Source: Desulfobacula sp.
GTDB taxonomy: Bacteria > Desulfobacterota > Desulfobacteria > Desulfobacterales > Desulfobacteraceae
DNA: 63,898 nt
NCBI GenBank assembly: GCA_018702715.1
Contig: JABIYQ010000120.1
Span: 1 to 63,898 of the forward strand
Direction: 5' to 3'
Under the pieces are notes generated by a model. That model had not been told where the DNA came from. It saw nothing but the letters and a program-made list of their open reading frames with translations, and ran no database searches. Shown here in pieces: positions 27,561 through 36,325 of the stretch. The translations under genes and the position numbers were made by a program. Every line of letters begins with the position of its first letter. The stretch's first letter is position 1.

Positions 27561-28412
27561 TCAAATTTTGGGACCGGTCATAAAGAAATAAGTTGCCACA
27601 CCAGCGATAGCCAGCCAAATATTGGTAATATTACTTACGGTAATATTTAAAATGGCTGCCAGGTATTTCCGGCGATTTAAAAGTGCTAAACAACATTTGA
27701 ATTCTGGCCAGCTTGAAAGAGTGGCCAGAACGAAAAATCCGATCACCCCTTTTGGGGCATGACATTGCTGGGAGGCAAAGCTGACAACGGGGTCAAGAAA
27801 ATAGCCGGCAAAAATTAATACAACAATGGCTGGAATCATACTCCATTTTGCAATAAATTCTTCCTCCATAGACTCCTCAGCCTCTTCCGGCGGCCTTTTA
27901 ATAAACAACACCCCGCTCACAGCAAGGGCTATCACCACCCAAAACATATGATAATGAATCGGAACTGCATAAAAACTTACGGCCAGACCGGCTGTAAGCA
28001 GGATGCAGGTCAAACTATATCTCCAATTTGTTTTAAGTGTTTTCAAAAACACGCGACAAACCAGTGCCGCCGTTATTAACAGAATCGGGTTCATAAAATT
28101 TGAGCCCAGGGGAGTGCTGGCAGCAAACAGAACATCCCCCACTAAAAGACCGACGATTAAGCAAACAAGCTCTGGCCCGTTAGTGATGAAGCCTGTGATC
28201 GTGCCCAAACCTCTAACATCCTTGAGGGTCTCGATAATGACCTCAATGGATAATCCGATCAAAATCATTACCAGCACAACCCCTCCGGCCGCTATGAACG
28301 ACTGGTTGAAGTTTCCATTGAATATCAAAGAACAGCCACAAAAAAAGGTGATAACCAAAATCCAACATATCATGTCAAGCCGGCCTACAGAATTTACCAG
28401 GAATTGTTTCAT
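27561..28412 (-). CDS. Divergent CaCA-like (Na+/Ca2+ exchanger type) membrane protein
   Basis: 283 aa, about ten hydrophobic segments in two halves. Each half has a sequence resembling the alpha-repeat of cation/Ca2+ exchangers: ITNGPELVCLIVG with SNFMNP, and ATLSSWPEFKCCLAL with VSNITN. The ion-binding Glu of each repeat is present, but the surrounding GTS-P motif is altered. An ATG at 28412 behind GGGAG was chosen over one five codons earlier. It lies downstream of the YkvA-like gene in a kinase-headed operon. Ion specificity is unknown. Confidence 0.7.
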   Translation of the reverse strand: MKQFLVNSVGRLDMICWILVITFFCGCSLIFNGNFNQSFIAAGGVVLVMILIGLSIEVIIETLKDVRGLGTITGFITNGPELVCLIVGLLVGDVLFAASTPLGSNFMNPILLITAALVCRVFLKTLKTNWRYSLTCILLTAGLAVSFYAVPIHYHMFWVVIALAVSGVLFIKRPPEEAEESMEEEFIAKWSMIPAIVVLIFAGYFLDPVVSFASQQCHAPKGVIGFFVLATLSSWPEFKCCLALLNRRKYLAAILNITVSNITNIWLAIAGVATYFFMTGPKI

Positions 28413-28431
28413 GGCTTTCTCCCACATTTTT

Positions 28432-28983
28432 TTAAAGATTATTTATAGAAAAGTATAACTTCCAATTAAGCATTTTTCCGATGTGCCCTAAATATTTTGT
28501 ATGTGTTTCAGATAAAATTTGTTTAAAGGCGTGAAAAACTCCTTCCAGAAATCCCGGATTTTTTAAGTTCAGGTAGTATAAAACAATGGACATTAACACT
28601 GCGATCCAGATGAGGATAAACACGGTGGCAAAAACCCAGTTTTTTTTTAGTATCAAGGGTTGATTCACAGCTTTTTCCCTTGATTCTTCCATGATTTCAT
28701 CTGGAATTAATTTGATTGAAAGCAGGATCAATAATGGAAGAATTAAAAGGTCATCCACATACCCCAAAATGGGAATAAAATCCGGAATAAAATCAATTGG
28801 ACTTAAAGCATATCCCAAAGTAAACAAAATGATAATTCTGGGTAACAGGGTAATTTCAGGGTGCTGATATGCATAATAAATCGAGATGAGTTCATCTTTA
28901 AGCCTTTTTACCTTTGTTTTAATTTTTTCCAATAGTTTCAAAAAAACTCCCGTAAAGTTTTTTTTCCGGCTCCTGCATTTCAT
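28432..28983 (-). CDS. YkvA/DUF1232-domain membrane protein
   Basis: About 183 aa. The DUF1232 signature is clear: LGYALSPIDFIPDFIPILGYVDD, seen as consecutive parts around residues 65-88, between hydrophobic helices; a further helix follows near the C-terminus. The start is uncertain: a frame ATG at 29016 overlaps the previous gene, one at 28983 does not, and neither has a strong ribosome site. Function of the family is unknown. Sits between a response regulator and the CaCA-like gene. Confidence 0.85.
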   Translation of the reverse strand: MKCRSRKKNFTGVFLKLLEKIKTKVKRLKDELISIYYAYQHPEITLLPRIIILFTLGYALSPIDFIPDFIPILGYVDDLLILPLLILLSIKLIPDEIMEESREKAVNQPLILKKNWVFATVFILIWIAVLMSIVLYYLNLKNPGFLEGVFHAFKQILSETHTKYLGHIGKMLNWKLYFSINNL

Positions 28984-28993
28984 ATCAAACCGA

Positions 28994-29443
28994 TCAATCG
29001 AACAACTTAAAGGCATCTGAGGGCGACTCTACAACTCTCTTGAGTTTCTCTTCCATATCCTTTTTCCAGGCCTGGTCCTTTTTCCTCCACGCCCCTTCTA
29101 TTTTTTCAACCAGATCATCTATTTCACAGGGTTTTGCGAGAAAATCGTATGCGCCCATACGGAGTGCTTCTATGGCAGATTCAACTGAACCGTGGCCCGT
29201 AAGTAGAAGTGTTTCAGTAAAAAGACCCAGGTTTTTGATCTTCTTTAAGGTAGCGATGCCATTCATTCCCGGCATTTTCAAATCAAGGACAATGACATCA
29301 AAATTCTCTTTTTCAAGAGCTTTTATGGCGCTTTCTCCGTTGTAAACGGCAGTAACCTTGTACTGTCTGTTTTGAAGCAGTTTGGCCATGTTGTCAGCAA
29401 ATATTTCTTCATCATCCACCAATAAAATTTTACTTCCTATCAT
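28994..29443 (-). CDS. Single-domain response regulator
   Basis: 149 aa: a receiver with D10-D11, phosphoacceptor D54 (VIVLDLKMPG), LTGHG and FLAKPCE, then a charged helical tail (WRKKDQAWKKDMEEKLKR). Its ATG follows TAGGAG. It is encoded 65 bases downstream of the Cache kinase that heads this operon. Confidence 0.95.
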   Translation of the reverse strand: MIGSKILLVDDEEIFADNMAKLLQNRQYKVTAVYNGESAIKALEKENFDVIVLDLKMPGMNGIATLKKIKNLGLFTETLLLTGHGSVESAIEALRMGAYDFLAKPCEIDDLVEKIEGAWRKKDQAWKKDMEEKLKRVVESPSDAFKLFD

Positions 29444-29508
29444 GATGTATTCTCCTATAATTTATGTTTGTTAAAACAGTTAATGCTTCAGTACCTTTAT
29501 TATCAGGT

Positions 29509-31227
29509 TTAACCGTGTTTCATTAGATCCCCGGGTGGTTCAAACGGAAAGGTCAGAGTGAAGACAGTCCCTTTACCCATCTCACTTTGAATTTGAATGG
29601 TGCCGCCAAGTTGCTTTACGATGCTGTAACAAATGGAGAGTCCGAGGCCTGTGCCTTGTCCCACAGATTTTGTGGTGAAGAACGGATCAAAAATTTTCCC
29701 AATGTCTTTGGTTTTTATTCCGCTTCCCGTATCCTCCACTGTAATGTCGATGCCTTTGTTGTCAGTTGACAGGCAAGTGGATAGGGTTATCATGCCATGG
29801 CCTTTGTCTTTATGGGCATCTATTGCATTGTTGATAAAATTCAAGAACACCTGCTGGAGCTGTGACGGATCAGACAGGATGGGTGGAAGGCTGTCATCCA
29901 GCGAGGATGTGAACTCTATCCCGTCTGATCTGGCTTCCCTCTCCATAAGGGTGATCACTTCTATTAGAAAACGATTGATGTCCACAGTCTCGATGACAGA
30001 CCGGGTTCTGCGGGCAAACTTTAAAAGGTTTCTTGTAATATGTTTGCATCGAAGCACCTGTGTGCCTATCTGGTTAAGTGAATCGATAAATTGTTCTCCC
30101 AGGGTTTCATCTGTTATGGCCGTTCTTTTTTCTGCGTCTAACAGAAGCTGACGTTCGGTCATGATAATGGCCAGGGGATTGTTTATTTCATGTGCGACGC
30201 CTGCAGAAAGCTCTCCGATGGATGCCAGTTTTCCGGCCTCCATGAGCTGATTGTTCATCCCTTCAACCTCAAAGTCTCTTTTTTTGATAACAAAAATCAT
30301 ATGGCGGGTTATGAATATGGTAACAACAAGGATCATCAGTGCGCTAAAATGTAGTGATACCAGGGTTGCCCTGTTAGCATGCCCCACCTCCACAAAGAGT
30401 TCTTTCTCGTCAACGCTCACCACCAGGAGCCACTTTGGATCTTTCAGCCAGGTTTCGCAGACAATTTTTTTCCGGGTCTTCTCATCTTTGTCAAATGCTT
30501 CAAGAAACCTGAATTCCAAACCATCATGAATGTCACCTTCAAATGCCGGGGCCTGCATCATAATCTTTCCACCTGAACCGGGACTGGTCTGATAGATCCC
30601 CTGGCTGTTTAAAATATAGACTTCTCCGGTCCTGCCGATCCTTACATCCTCCACCAGGGAACAAAAACTGTCTGTATTGACAGTGGCTCTCAATATCCAG
30701 CGCCTTTTGTTTTCCTTTTTTATGACGGCCATTACAAAATGGGGTTCTTTCCTGAATCCCATAAACATGTCACTGGTATAACTTCCCTTTTCCATAACTT
30801 CTTTGAACCATAATGTGTTGGAATAGTTTTTATCTATCAGATCGTAAGGCCCCACATAAGCCAGGTGATCTCCATTTTCATCTATGATGCCGATATCGGT
30901 CAGGGTCCAGGAATCACTATTGACACTTTTTAAAATCTGGCTGAGATTATCATTCTTTGTCAGGGAGACTATTGAATGAGTACTGACGATGAAGTCGAGT
31001 TTGGCTCTGTTTTCCTTCAGGAAAAGTTCTATAATTTTCTTGTGGTACTCCACTCTGGTCTCAAGTGTTTTCATCATCCGTTCCTTGGCAAACCTTGAGT
31101 AATGGATATTGATTGCCCATCCGGCAAGGAGAAGGGGAACAAGAGAGCAGATCATGGTGAGAACAATAAACCTGCGGAAGAGACGGGAATACTGTTTATT
31201 TTTTCTGGTTTCAAGGTCTTGATCCAT
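29509..31227 (-). CDS. Cache-domain membrane histidine kinase
   Basis: 572 aa from the ATG at 31227, which has AAAGGAGG in front; the frame extends to 31293 without a ribosome site. TM1, a double Cache sensor (GPYDLIDKNYSNTLWF, FMGFRKEPHFVMAVI, RIGRTGEVYILN), TM2, HisKA (GVAHEINNPLAI) and HATPase (NFINNAIDAH, EDTGSGIK, GTGLGLSICYS). Paralogous to the kinases at 25.6, 33.9 and 60.9 kb. It heads the operon with a receiver, the YkvA-like protein and the CaCA-like protein. Confidence 0.94.
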   Translation of the reverse strand: MDQDLETRKNKQYSRLFRRFIVLTMICSLVPLLLAGWAINIHYSRFAKERMMKTLETRVEYHKKIIELFLKENRAKLDFIVSTHSIVSLTKNDNLSQILKSVNSDSWTLTDIGIIDENGDHLAYVGPYDLIDKNYSNTLWFKEVMEKGSYTSDMFMGFRKEPHFVMAVIKKENKRRWILRATVNTDSFCSLVEDVRIGRTGEVYILNSQGIYQTSPGSGGKIMMQAPAFEGDIHDGLEFRFLEAFDKDEKTRKKIVCETWLKDPKWLLVVSVDEKELFVEVGHANRATLVSLHFSALMILVVTIFITRHMIFVIKKRDFEVEGMNNQLMEAGKLASIGELSAGVAHEINNPLAIIMTERQLLLDAEKRTAITDETLGEQFIDSLNQIGTQVLRCKHITRNLLKFARRTRSVIETVDINRFLIEVITLMEREARSDGIEFTSSLDDSLPPILSDPSQLQQVFLNFINNAIDAHKDKGHGMITLSTCLSTDNKGIDITVEDTGSGIKTKDIGKIFDPFFTTKSVGQGTGLGLSICYSIVKQLGGTIQIQSEMGKGTVFTLTFPFEPPGDLMKHG

Positions 31228-31312
31228 GCTGCCTCCTTTATGTGCGGGTTTGGATACGTTTATGTGTGCAGTTAAAAATTTGTACCAATCCACACTGCGT
31301 TTATGGATAGAT

Positions 31313-31331
31313 TATCAATAAGTATGCCAAA
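31313..31331 (-). promoter_or_regulatory. Candidate -24/-12 promoter for the 31.2-27.6 kb operon
   Basis: Read leftwards: TTTGGCATACTTATTGATA. Spacing is GG-N10-GA. Weak relatives of the enhancer element lie upstream at about 31371-31396 and 31511-31536. The 31332-31535 stretch otherwise holds nothing recognisable. Confidence 0.45.
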
Positions 31332-31535
31332 GGGTTTTCTCTTGTTTATGTTTTATTAACTATCTGAAATTTAAGCGTTTATTTTGAAACTATAGGAATA
31401 AAAAAATGAATGGCTTTAAAGGGTTGTCATCGGAGAGGAGACAGGGGTGGAAATTGCCATATGACAGATTGGCTGGTTTTTAAAATTATCTTTTTAAAAT
31501 ATGTTTTAATTATGCTTGTTTTGCAACATTAGGGT

Positions 31536-33896
31536 TTAAAGAACCTGCCAGTACTTTTTATGGATTTTAATGACCTTTTTGAGGTTTGCCAGACGGCTGA
31601 GGTCGCTTGTGCGGATACGATCTATCTTTTCCTGGTTTACTTCCTGAACATTGCAGATTTCTTTCATGACAGCAAGGCCGCATTCCTGAATACCTTTTAT
31701 ACTATACCCCCCTTCCATGACAAAGGCCATCTTCCCTCTTGTAGAATGTTCGGCTATCTCGAGGAGAAGGGCGGTTATCTGGGCGTAACCGTTTGGTGTC
31801 ACTTTCATGCCTGCCAGGCGGTCGTGAATATAAAGGTCAAACCCGAAAGAAACAAGAATCATTTGGGGCTTGTACTCCTGTGCAACAGGCCCTGCAATGA
31901 AATACAGAGCCCTTCCGATGTCCCTTGCCCGGCTTCCTTTTTCCAAGGGAATGTTAATGGTGAAGCCTTCTCCCTTGCCCTTTCCAGTATCTTCAACCCT
32001 GCCTGTTCCGGGATAAGAGTTTGACTCATGAATTGAGATAAAAAGAACTTCATCCGTGTCATAAAAAACTTTTTGTGTACCATTACCATGATGAGCATCG
32101 ATATCGATTATCATCAGCTTTGAAACCTTGTACCTGTGTTTCAAATACCTTGCGCCCAGGGCAATGTTGTTGAAAATACAAAATCCCATACCCTTTCCAG
32201 GACCGGCATGATGGCCCGGAGGTCTTATAAATGCAAAACCTCTTTGTGATCTGCCTTGTATTATCTCATCAACCAGAGAAAAAACACCGCCTGCCGCAAG
32301 TCTGGCCGTTGACCATGATTCTTCCGTGGTCTGGGTGTCAAAATCAAGAGAAGAAAGACTTTTCCCGGCTGTTTTTGCAACTTGCTCAACATACTCAAAT
32401 GTGTGCACCCATGCCAGTTCATCTTTCCTGGCAAAGCGGGGCACAATTTTAGACCATTTTCCAACCAGGCATCTGTTTTCCAGTAGATTCTCGATTATTT
32501 TTATACGCTTGTAATTTTCAAGATGTGTAACCCCCATGAGATGATTTTGGTATCTTTGATCAATTACAACGGCAACGGGAAGGGGAATTGATTTTTCATC
32601 ATGATCCGTTTCCACCCGGCCAAAGGCTTTTGCAAGGGCAAGCAGCACTTCTCCCTCTGGAATACTGCCGGCATTTTTAAGGAGTAACCGCACCGTTGTA
32701 CGGCCTAAAAGATTTGAACTGGCAGGATGAAGCGCTATTTTTATGAATGCAAGGGCGCTCTTGCACTGTCTGTTTGCATTTTTTCTTTGTTTGAGAAATT
32801 TTATTTGTCCGGGAATTTTTTTGCATAAAAGATTCGTGATGGAGGGGTGTGTATGTGTTGAGAATGCTTCCATTGCCGCTATTGTAGTTAAAAGACTCCC
32901 CTCTGGAGATTGAAGTATGTATCTATGCGGTCCCCTGGCGTGGAATCCAATGGATTCGTAAAATCCTTTTGATTCAATTTCTGATTCAAGCATGATCTCT
33001 TTTACATCAGGAAAGTGGCTTTTACAGAGCATCCAGACGCCTGCCATGATAAAAGACCCTGCACCTTTGACAAGATAAGGGTCGCTTTGGGAACCGGATC
33101 TTCTGCGGGTTGCAATATATTTTACTTCAATTCCCTTGTAAAATAGTTTTCTTATTGTTTCCAGGAAAACCAATCCCTGTAACTTTTTTTTTGCAATACA
33201 GGCAAAGATAAAGCTGTCAGTGCCTGATATCAGGCAGTTTAAGAGGAAGCGGATGTGGAAAAATTCCAGATTGAGACGGGCAGCCTGATAAAGGCTTTCC
33301 CGGGAGAACGGGAACCCCACGAAGAAGGCTCTTGTATAATCGCTTATTACCCCTTGGAAAAGTATTCGGGGATCATCCTCAGACGTATTGAAATCATTTT
33401 GGTCGGTGCAGCAGTTTTTTATCTCTTCAAGTCGTTTGAGTCGTTGCTTAAGCAGATTGACCAAAGGACTTTCACTGGCCTTGTTTTCTTTTTGAAGCAT
33501 TGCTGAGATCTGTTGTTCAAGTTGTTCAGAAGCCAGATCGATTTCATAATTGAGCATTAGTGAAAGGCCTGCTGTATCGGTTTTAAGCGCATGCTTTCCA
33601 GGCGTTGCTGTGGGTTCCCTGTGGAGCAGGTTGCTCTTTTCGGCTATTTCTCCATAATGAATAAGCAATGCCTGTTCAATTGGCGGCGTACCGCTGATGA
33701 AAAGCTGGACCTTGTTGACCCATACTTTTTTGTTGCCAAAAAAAAAGTATGGGCTTTTTTCGTCCCGGGCTTCTTGTGCAGAAGGTACATCTATCCTTCC
33801 CTTCCCCAACATGGTATTCATGGTATAGGCAATTTCAGGTGCTCTTTTAGCGATAGCATCTATGGCCTGTTTGATATTTTCCCGTGTCAGCATCAT
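31536..33896 (-). CDS. Histone-deacetylase-family (AcuC-like) protein with N-terminal GNAT-like region
   Basis: About 786 aa, roughly twice the length of AcuC. The C-terminal ~350 residues are a complete zinc deacetylase domain: RPPGHHAG (paired His), DIDAHHGNGTQ and SFGFDLYIHD (zinc ligands), and EGGYS (catalytic Tyr). Residues ~180-330 resemble an acetyltransferase fold: a hydrophobic strand, KGAGSFIMAG in the acyl-CoA loop position, and FYESIGF near its end, as in GNAT proteins. The middle (330-430) is a helical linker. Start: ATG codons behind AGGA, directly after the stop of the kinase gene. It probably removes acyl groups from lysines (or polyamines); whether the N-terminal part adds them is untested. 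Confidence 0.88.
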   Translation of the reverse strand: MMLTRENIKQAIDAIAKRAPEIAYTMNTMLGKGRIDVPSAQEARDEKSPYFFFGNKKVWVNKVQLFISGTPPIEQALLIHYGEIAEKSNLLHREPTATPGKHALKTDTAGLSLMLNYEIDLASEQLEQQISAMLQKENKASESPLVNLLKQRLKRLEEIKNCCTDQNDFNTSEDDPRILFQGVISDYTRAFFVGFPFSRESLYQAARLNLEFFHIRFLLNCLISGTDSFIFACIAKKKLQGLVFLETIRKLFYKGIEVKYIATRRRSGSQSDPYLVKGAGSFIMAGVWMLCKSHFPDVKEIMLESEIESKGFYESIGFHARGPHRYILQSPEGSLLTTIAAMEAFSTHTHPSITNLLCKKIPGQIKFLKQRKNANRQCKSALAFIKIALHPASSNLLGRTTVRLLLKNAGSIPEGEVLLALAKAFGRVETDHDEKSIPLPVAVVIDQRYQNHLMGVTHLENYKRIKIIENLLENRCLVGKWSKIVPRFARKDELAWVHTFEYVEQVAKTAGKSLSSLDFDTQTTEESWSTARLAAGGVFSLVDEIIQGRSQRGFAFIRPPGHHAGPGKGMGFCIFNNIALGARYLKHRYKVSKLMIIDIDAHHGNGTQKVFYDTDEVLFISIHESNSYPGTGRVEDTGKGKGEGFTINIPLEKGSRARDIGRALYFIAGPVAQEYKPQMILVSFGFDLYIHDRLAGMKVTPNGYAQITALLLEIAEHSTRGKMAFVMEGGYSIKGIQECGLAVMKEICNVQEVNQEKIDRIRTSDLSRLANLKKVIKIHKKYWQVL

Positions 33897-33901
33897 CAAT
33901 C

Positions 33902-35578
33902 CTAAATCACGAGATTTGAACCTGAAAATTCCTCCATAAAATTTCTTGGTACCCGAACTTCAAATATTGCACCCTGTTCTTCTCCATTTCTGACGGATAT
34001 TTTTCCGCCAATTCTTTCTATGTTGAACCGGCTGATTGCCAGGCCCAATCCCCAATCTCCCCGATCCGTCAAATACTGGGAATCAAAAATGTAATTCTTA
34101 TCCACATTGTTCAGAACAGGCCCGTCATCAGAGATCAAGATCACAATTATATTTTCCTTTAAAAATGTGGATACGCATATGTTACCATTAGTACCTATAA
34201 CATCTGCAGCATTCAATAAAAGATTTAAAAAAATGTGACAAAGTGCAGCAGTGTCGCTTCTGACATAGGGCAATCGGTCTTGAAAATTTAAACGTATTTG
34301 AATATTTTTTTCAATCAGATGTGTCTTTAAAAAATCAATGACCCGGTTTAAAATGGTGTGAACGTATACATCCATGATAACTGTATCTTTTGGTCCGGTA
34401 AACTTGATAAACTTGTCTATAAGATTTCGACCCCTTATGGATTCCGAAAAAATCTGTTCTGCCATTACATCGGTCTGATTTGAGTTTTCCGGTCCAGTCT
34501 GCTCTTTCATCAGTGTGGCAGTGACGTGAATATTGGACAGGATATCATTTAGATCACTGAAAACACCCCTTGACAATTTCATGGATGATGCAAGAAAGAC
34601 GGTTCTCCTCAACCGGTTGTCCATGCGCCGGTTATTTTTTCTTTTTTCTTCCAGCATTGACACCAGGCTGTCTGTTGTAAGGAGGATGGCAAGTATGATT
34701 AGAAATCCTCCCAGAAAAAAGACAAAAAGCACTATGTTCCTCACTTTTCTTAAATCCTCAAAAAGTGCCCTTTTATCAACACTCACAACACAGAGCCAGG
34801 GAACAGTCTCTAGCCAGATCGTTAAAGTTAAGGTTGATTCTTTTTCATCAACTTGTGCGCCCTTGAATCGGCCAAGGGGTGAAATCTGTGATTTCATCAT
34901 CAGGTCGCCACCTTTTCTCGGATTTGTCTGGAAGTCTCCTTTGCTGTTGATAAGATAGGCATCCCCTTTCTTGTTTCCCACCACCCGGGTGACAATGTTA
35001 TCGAAAAGACCTGACATGATTGTGGCTCGTACGATCCAGCTATTCTCCCCCTCATTTTGTCTCACAGCTATAATGAAATGAGGATCGTTCCTGAAACCTT
35101 TAAAAACGTCACTGACATATACGCCTTGATTCATAACAGCTTTGAACCATAAGGTGTCCCTATAATTTTTAGTCATAAGATCATATGGCCCTTTATAGGA
35201 AAGATGATCTCCATTTGGCCCTATTATACCAAGATCCAGAAAACAGGGCAGATCCTTCTGAAGCGTGGAAAGGACCTGTTCAATCTTACCTTTTGATATC
35301 ATTTTTGACAGACTGTTATTTCCTGAGATAAGTTTCAGGTCTCTTAACCGTTCTGTCAAAAAGGAATCAATGTCCCTTTTATGGGAAATAACTTCTGCCT
35401 GAAGCGCTGCCATTGTTTTGTATTTAATTGTCCCGGCAAGGTAAAAATACATGCCGCCTCCGATTACAACAAGGGGAAGAAAGGCTGAAGCGGCAAGAAT
35501 TGCGACCACTTTTTTCCATACCTTTCTGTAGTAAGGAAAATCCCGTATTGCCGATATGGTAAAAGATCTGTCAGGCAT
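33902..35578 (-). CDS. Cache-domain histidine kinase-like protein lacking the phosphoacceptor histidine
   Basis: 558 aa from the ATG at 35578, which has GGGAGG 8 bases upstream; a GTG three codons earlier overlaps that site. The sensor half (TM1, double Cache with GPYDLMTKNYRDTLWF and FKGFRNDPHFIIAV, TM2) matches its three paralogs. In the H-box, however, the GxAHEINNP found in the others is replaced by GVFSDLNDIL, with Ser where His should be. The HATPase keeps an N-box (NLLLNAADVI) and GLGLAIS, but G1 is altered (SDDGPVLNN). It probably senses ligand without autophosphorylating. It is encoded 3-6 bases before the deacetylase. Confidence 0.88.
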   Translation of the reverse strand: MPDRSFTISAIRDFPYYRKVWKKVVAILAASAFLPLVVIGGGMYFYLAGTIKYKTMAALQAEVISHKRDIDSFLTERLRDLKLISGNNSLSKMISKGKIEQVLSTLQKDLPCFLDLGIIGPNGDHLSYKGPYDLMTKNYRDTLWFKAVMNQGVYVSDVFKGFRNDPHFIIAVRQNEGENSWIVRATIMSGLFDNIVTRVVGNKKGDAYLINSKGDFQTNPRKGGDLMMKSQISPLGRFKGAQVDEKESTLTLTIWLETVPWLCVVSVDKRALFEDLRKVRNIVLFVFFLGGFLIILAILLTTDSLVSMLEEKRKNNRRMDNRLRRTVFLASSMKLSRGVFSDLNDILSNIHVTATLMKEQTGPENSNQTDVMAEQIFSESIRGRNLIDKFIKFTGPKDTVIMDVYVHTILNRVIDFLKTHLIEKNIQIRLNFQDRLPYVRSDTAALCHIFLNLLLNAADVIGTNGNICVSTFLKENIIVILISDDGPVLNNVDKNYIFDSQYLTDRGDWGLGLAISRFNIERIGGKISVRNGEEQGAIFEVRVPRNFMEEFSGSNLVI

Positions 35579-35683
35579 GCCCTGCACCTCCCGATGATGA
35601 AGGATTTAAAGGTCTTTTAATCCCTTTATATAAAAAATTGATAACCTTTTAATCACGTGAAATCAAAGAAACAAATAGTTTTA

Positions 35684-36193
35684 TCAGCCATACATGATAA
35701 TGACACAGAACAGCAGGGCAGCAACCCACACTGTGTGGCTTACCACACCCTTTTTGACGGGATTAAAACGGGCATCAAAACAGTTATGCCCGTTTACACA
35801 TTTAAACCGGACACTTTTGTTTTTGTCTATATTTTTTTTGTTGCCATAATTTATTTTGATTCGTTTGGTGGAAGCCCCGCAAACAATTCCTTCCTGGTTT
35901 TTCCTCATACATGTCAACCTTGAGGCGATCATGAAGCTGACCAGATTAAAGATGTGGTTCCATGTCAGTGCCATGATGAAAAAAGACAGGAAAAACATCA
36001 GCATATGAACTTTTGTAACCCCCATGGCCGCCAGAGAGGCTCCGATGTTTCCCGGCGTAAGTGGTCCTTGCACATTACCAAAAAGTCCAAGATAATATAG
36101 AAAAAATGATGCACCCATTACAATCAGTGACAACCCAACGCTCTGTGCACGTTTCCGGAAGTAGTCGTTCTTTGTGAATGTGTTGCCGTTCAT
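35684..36193 (-). CDS. Small membrane protein co-encoded with a TauE-type exporter
   Basis: 169 aa, unrecognised. Two hydrophobic helices lie in the N-terminal 85 residues (SLIVMGASFFLYYLGLF; MLMFFLSFFIMALTWNHIF), then a Lys-rich hydrophilic stretch with four Cys (C95, C105 and the CVNGHNC pair), and a last helix at the C-terminus. The Cys pairs could bind metal or heme-free cofactor; that is a guess. It has a strong AAAAGGAG. The gene lies between the TauE-type gene and the degenerate kinase, all in one direction. Confidence 0.75.
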   Translation of the reverse strand: MNGNTFTKNDYFRKRAQSVGLSLIVMGASFFLYYLGLFGNVQGPLTPGNIGASLAAMGVTKVHMLMFFLSFFIMALTWNHIFNLVSFMIASRLTCMRKNQEGIVCGASTKRIKINYGNKKNIDKNKSVRFKCVNGHNCFDARFNPVKKGVVSHTVWVAALLFCVIIMYG

Positions 36194-36246
36194 ATCACAT
36201 CTCCTTTTAAAAAATACTTTAATTTCCCATAACGGCTAATTATCTT

Positions 36247-36268
36247 CCCTCCCCGTTTCCGGGGAGGG
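36247..36268. terminator. GC-rich hairpin downstream of the TauE-type gene
   Basis: CCCTCCCCG pairs perfectly with CGGGGAGGG around TTTC. Neither side has a T-tract, so an mRNA-stabilising or attenuating hairpin between cistrons is as likely as a terminator. Confidence 0.5.
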
Positions 36269-36325
36269 CATTATATTAAACAGATATGAGACTCAATAGA
36301 TTTCCATATCCGCATTGGACTTTCA

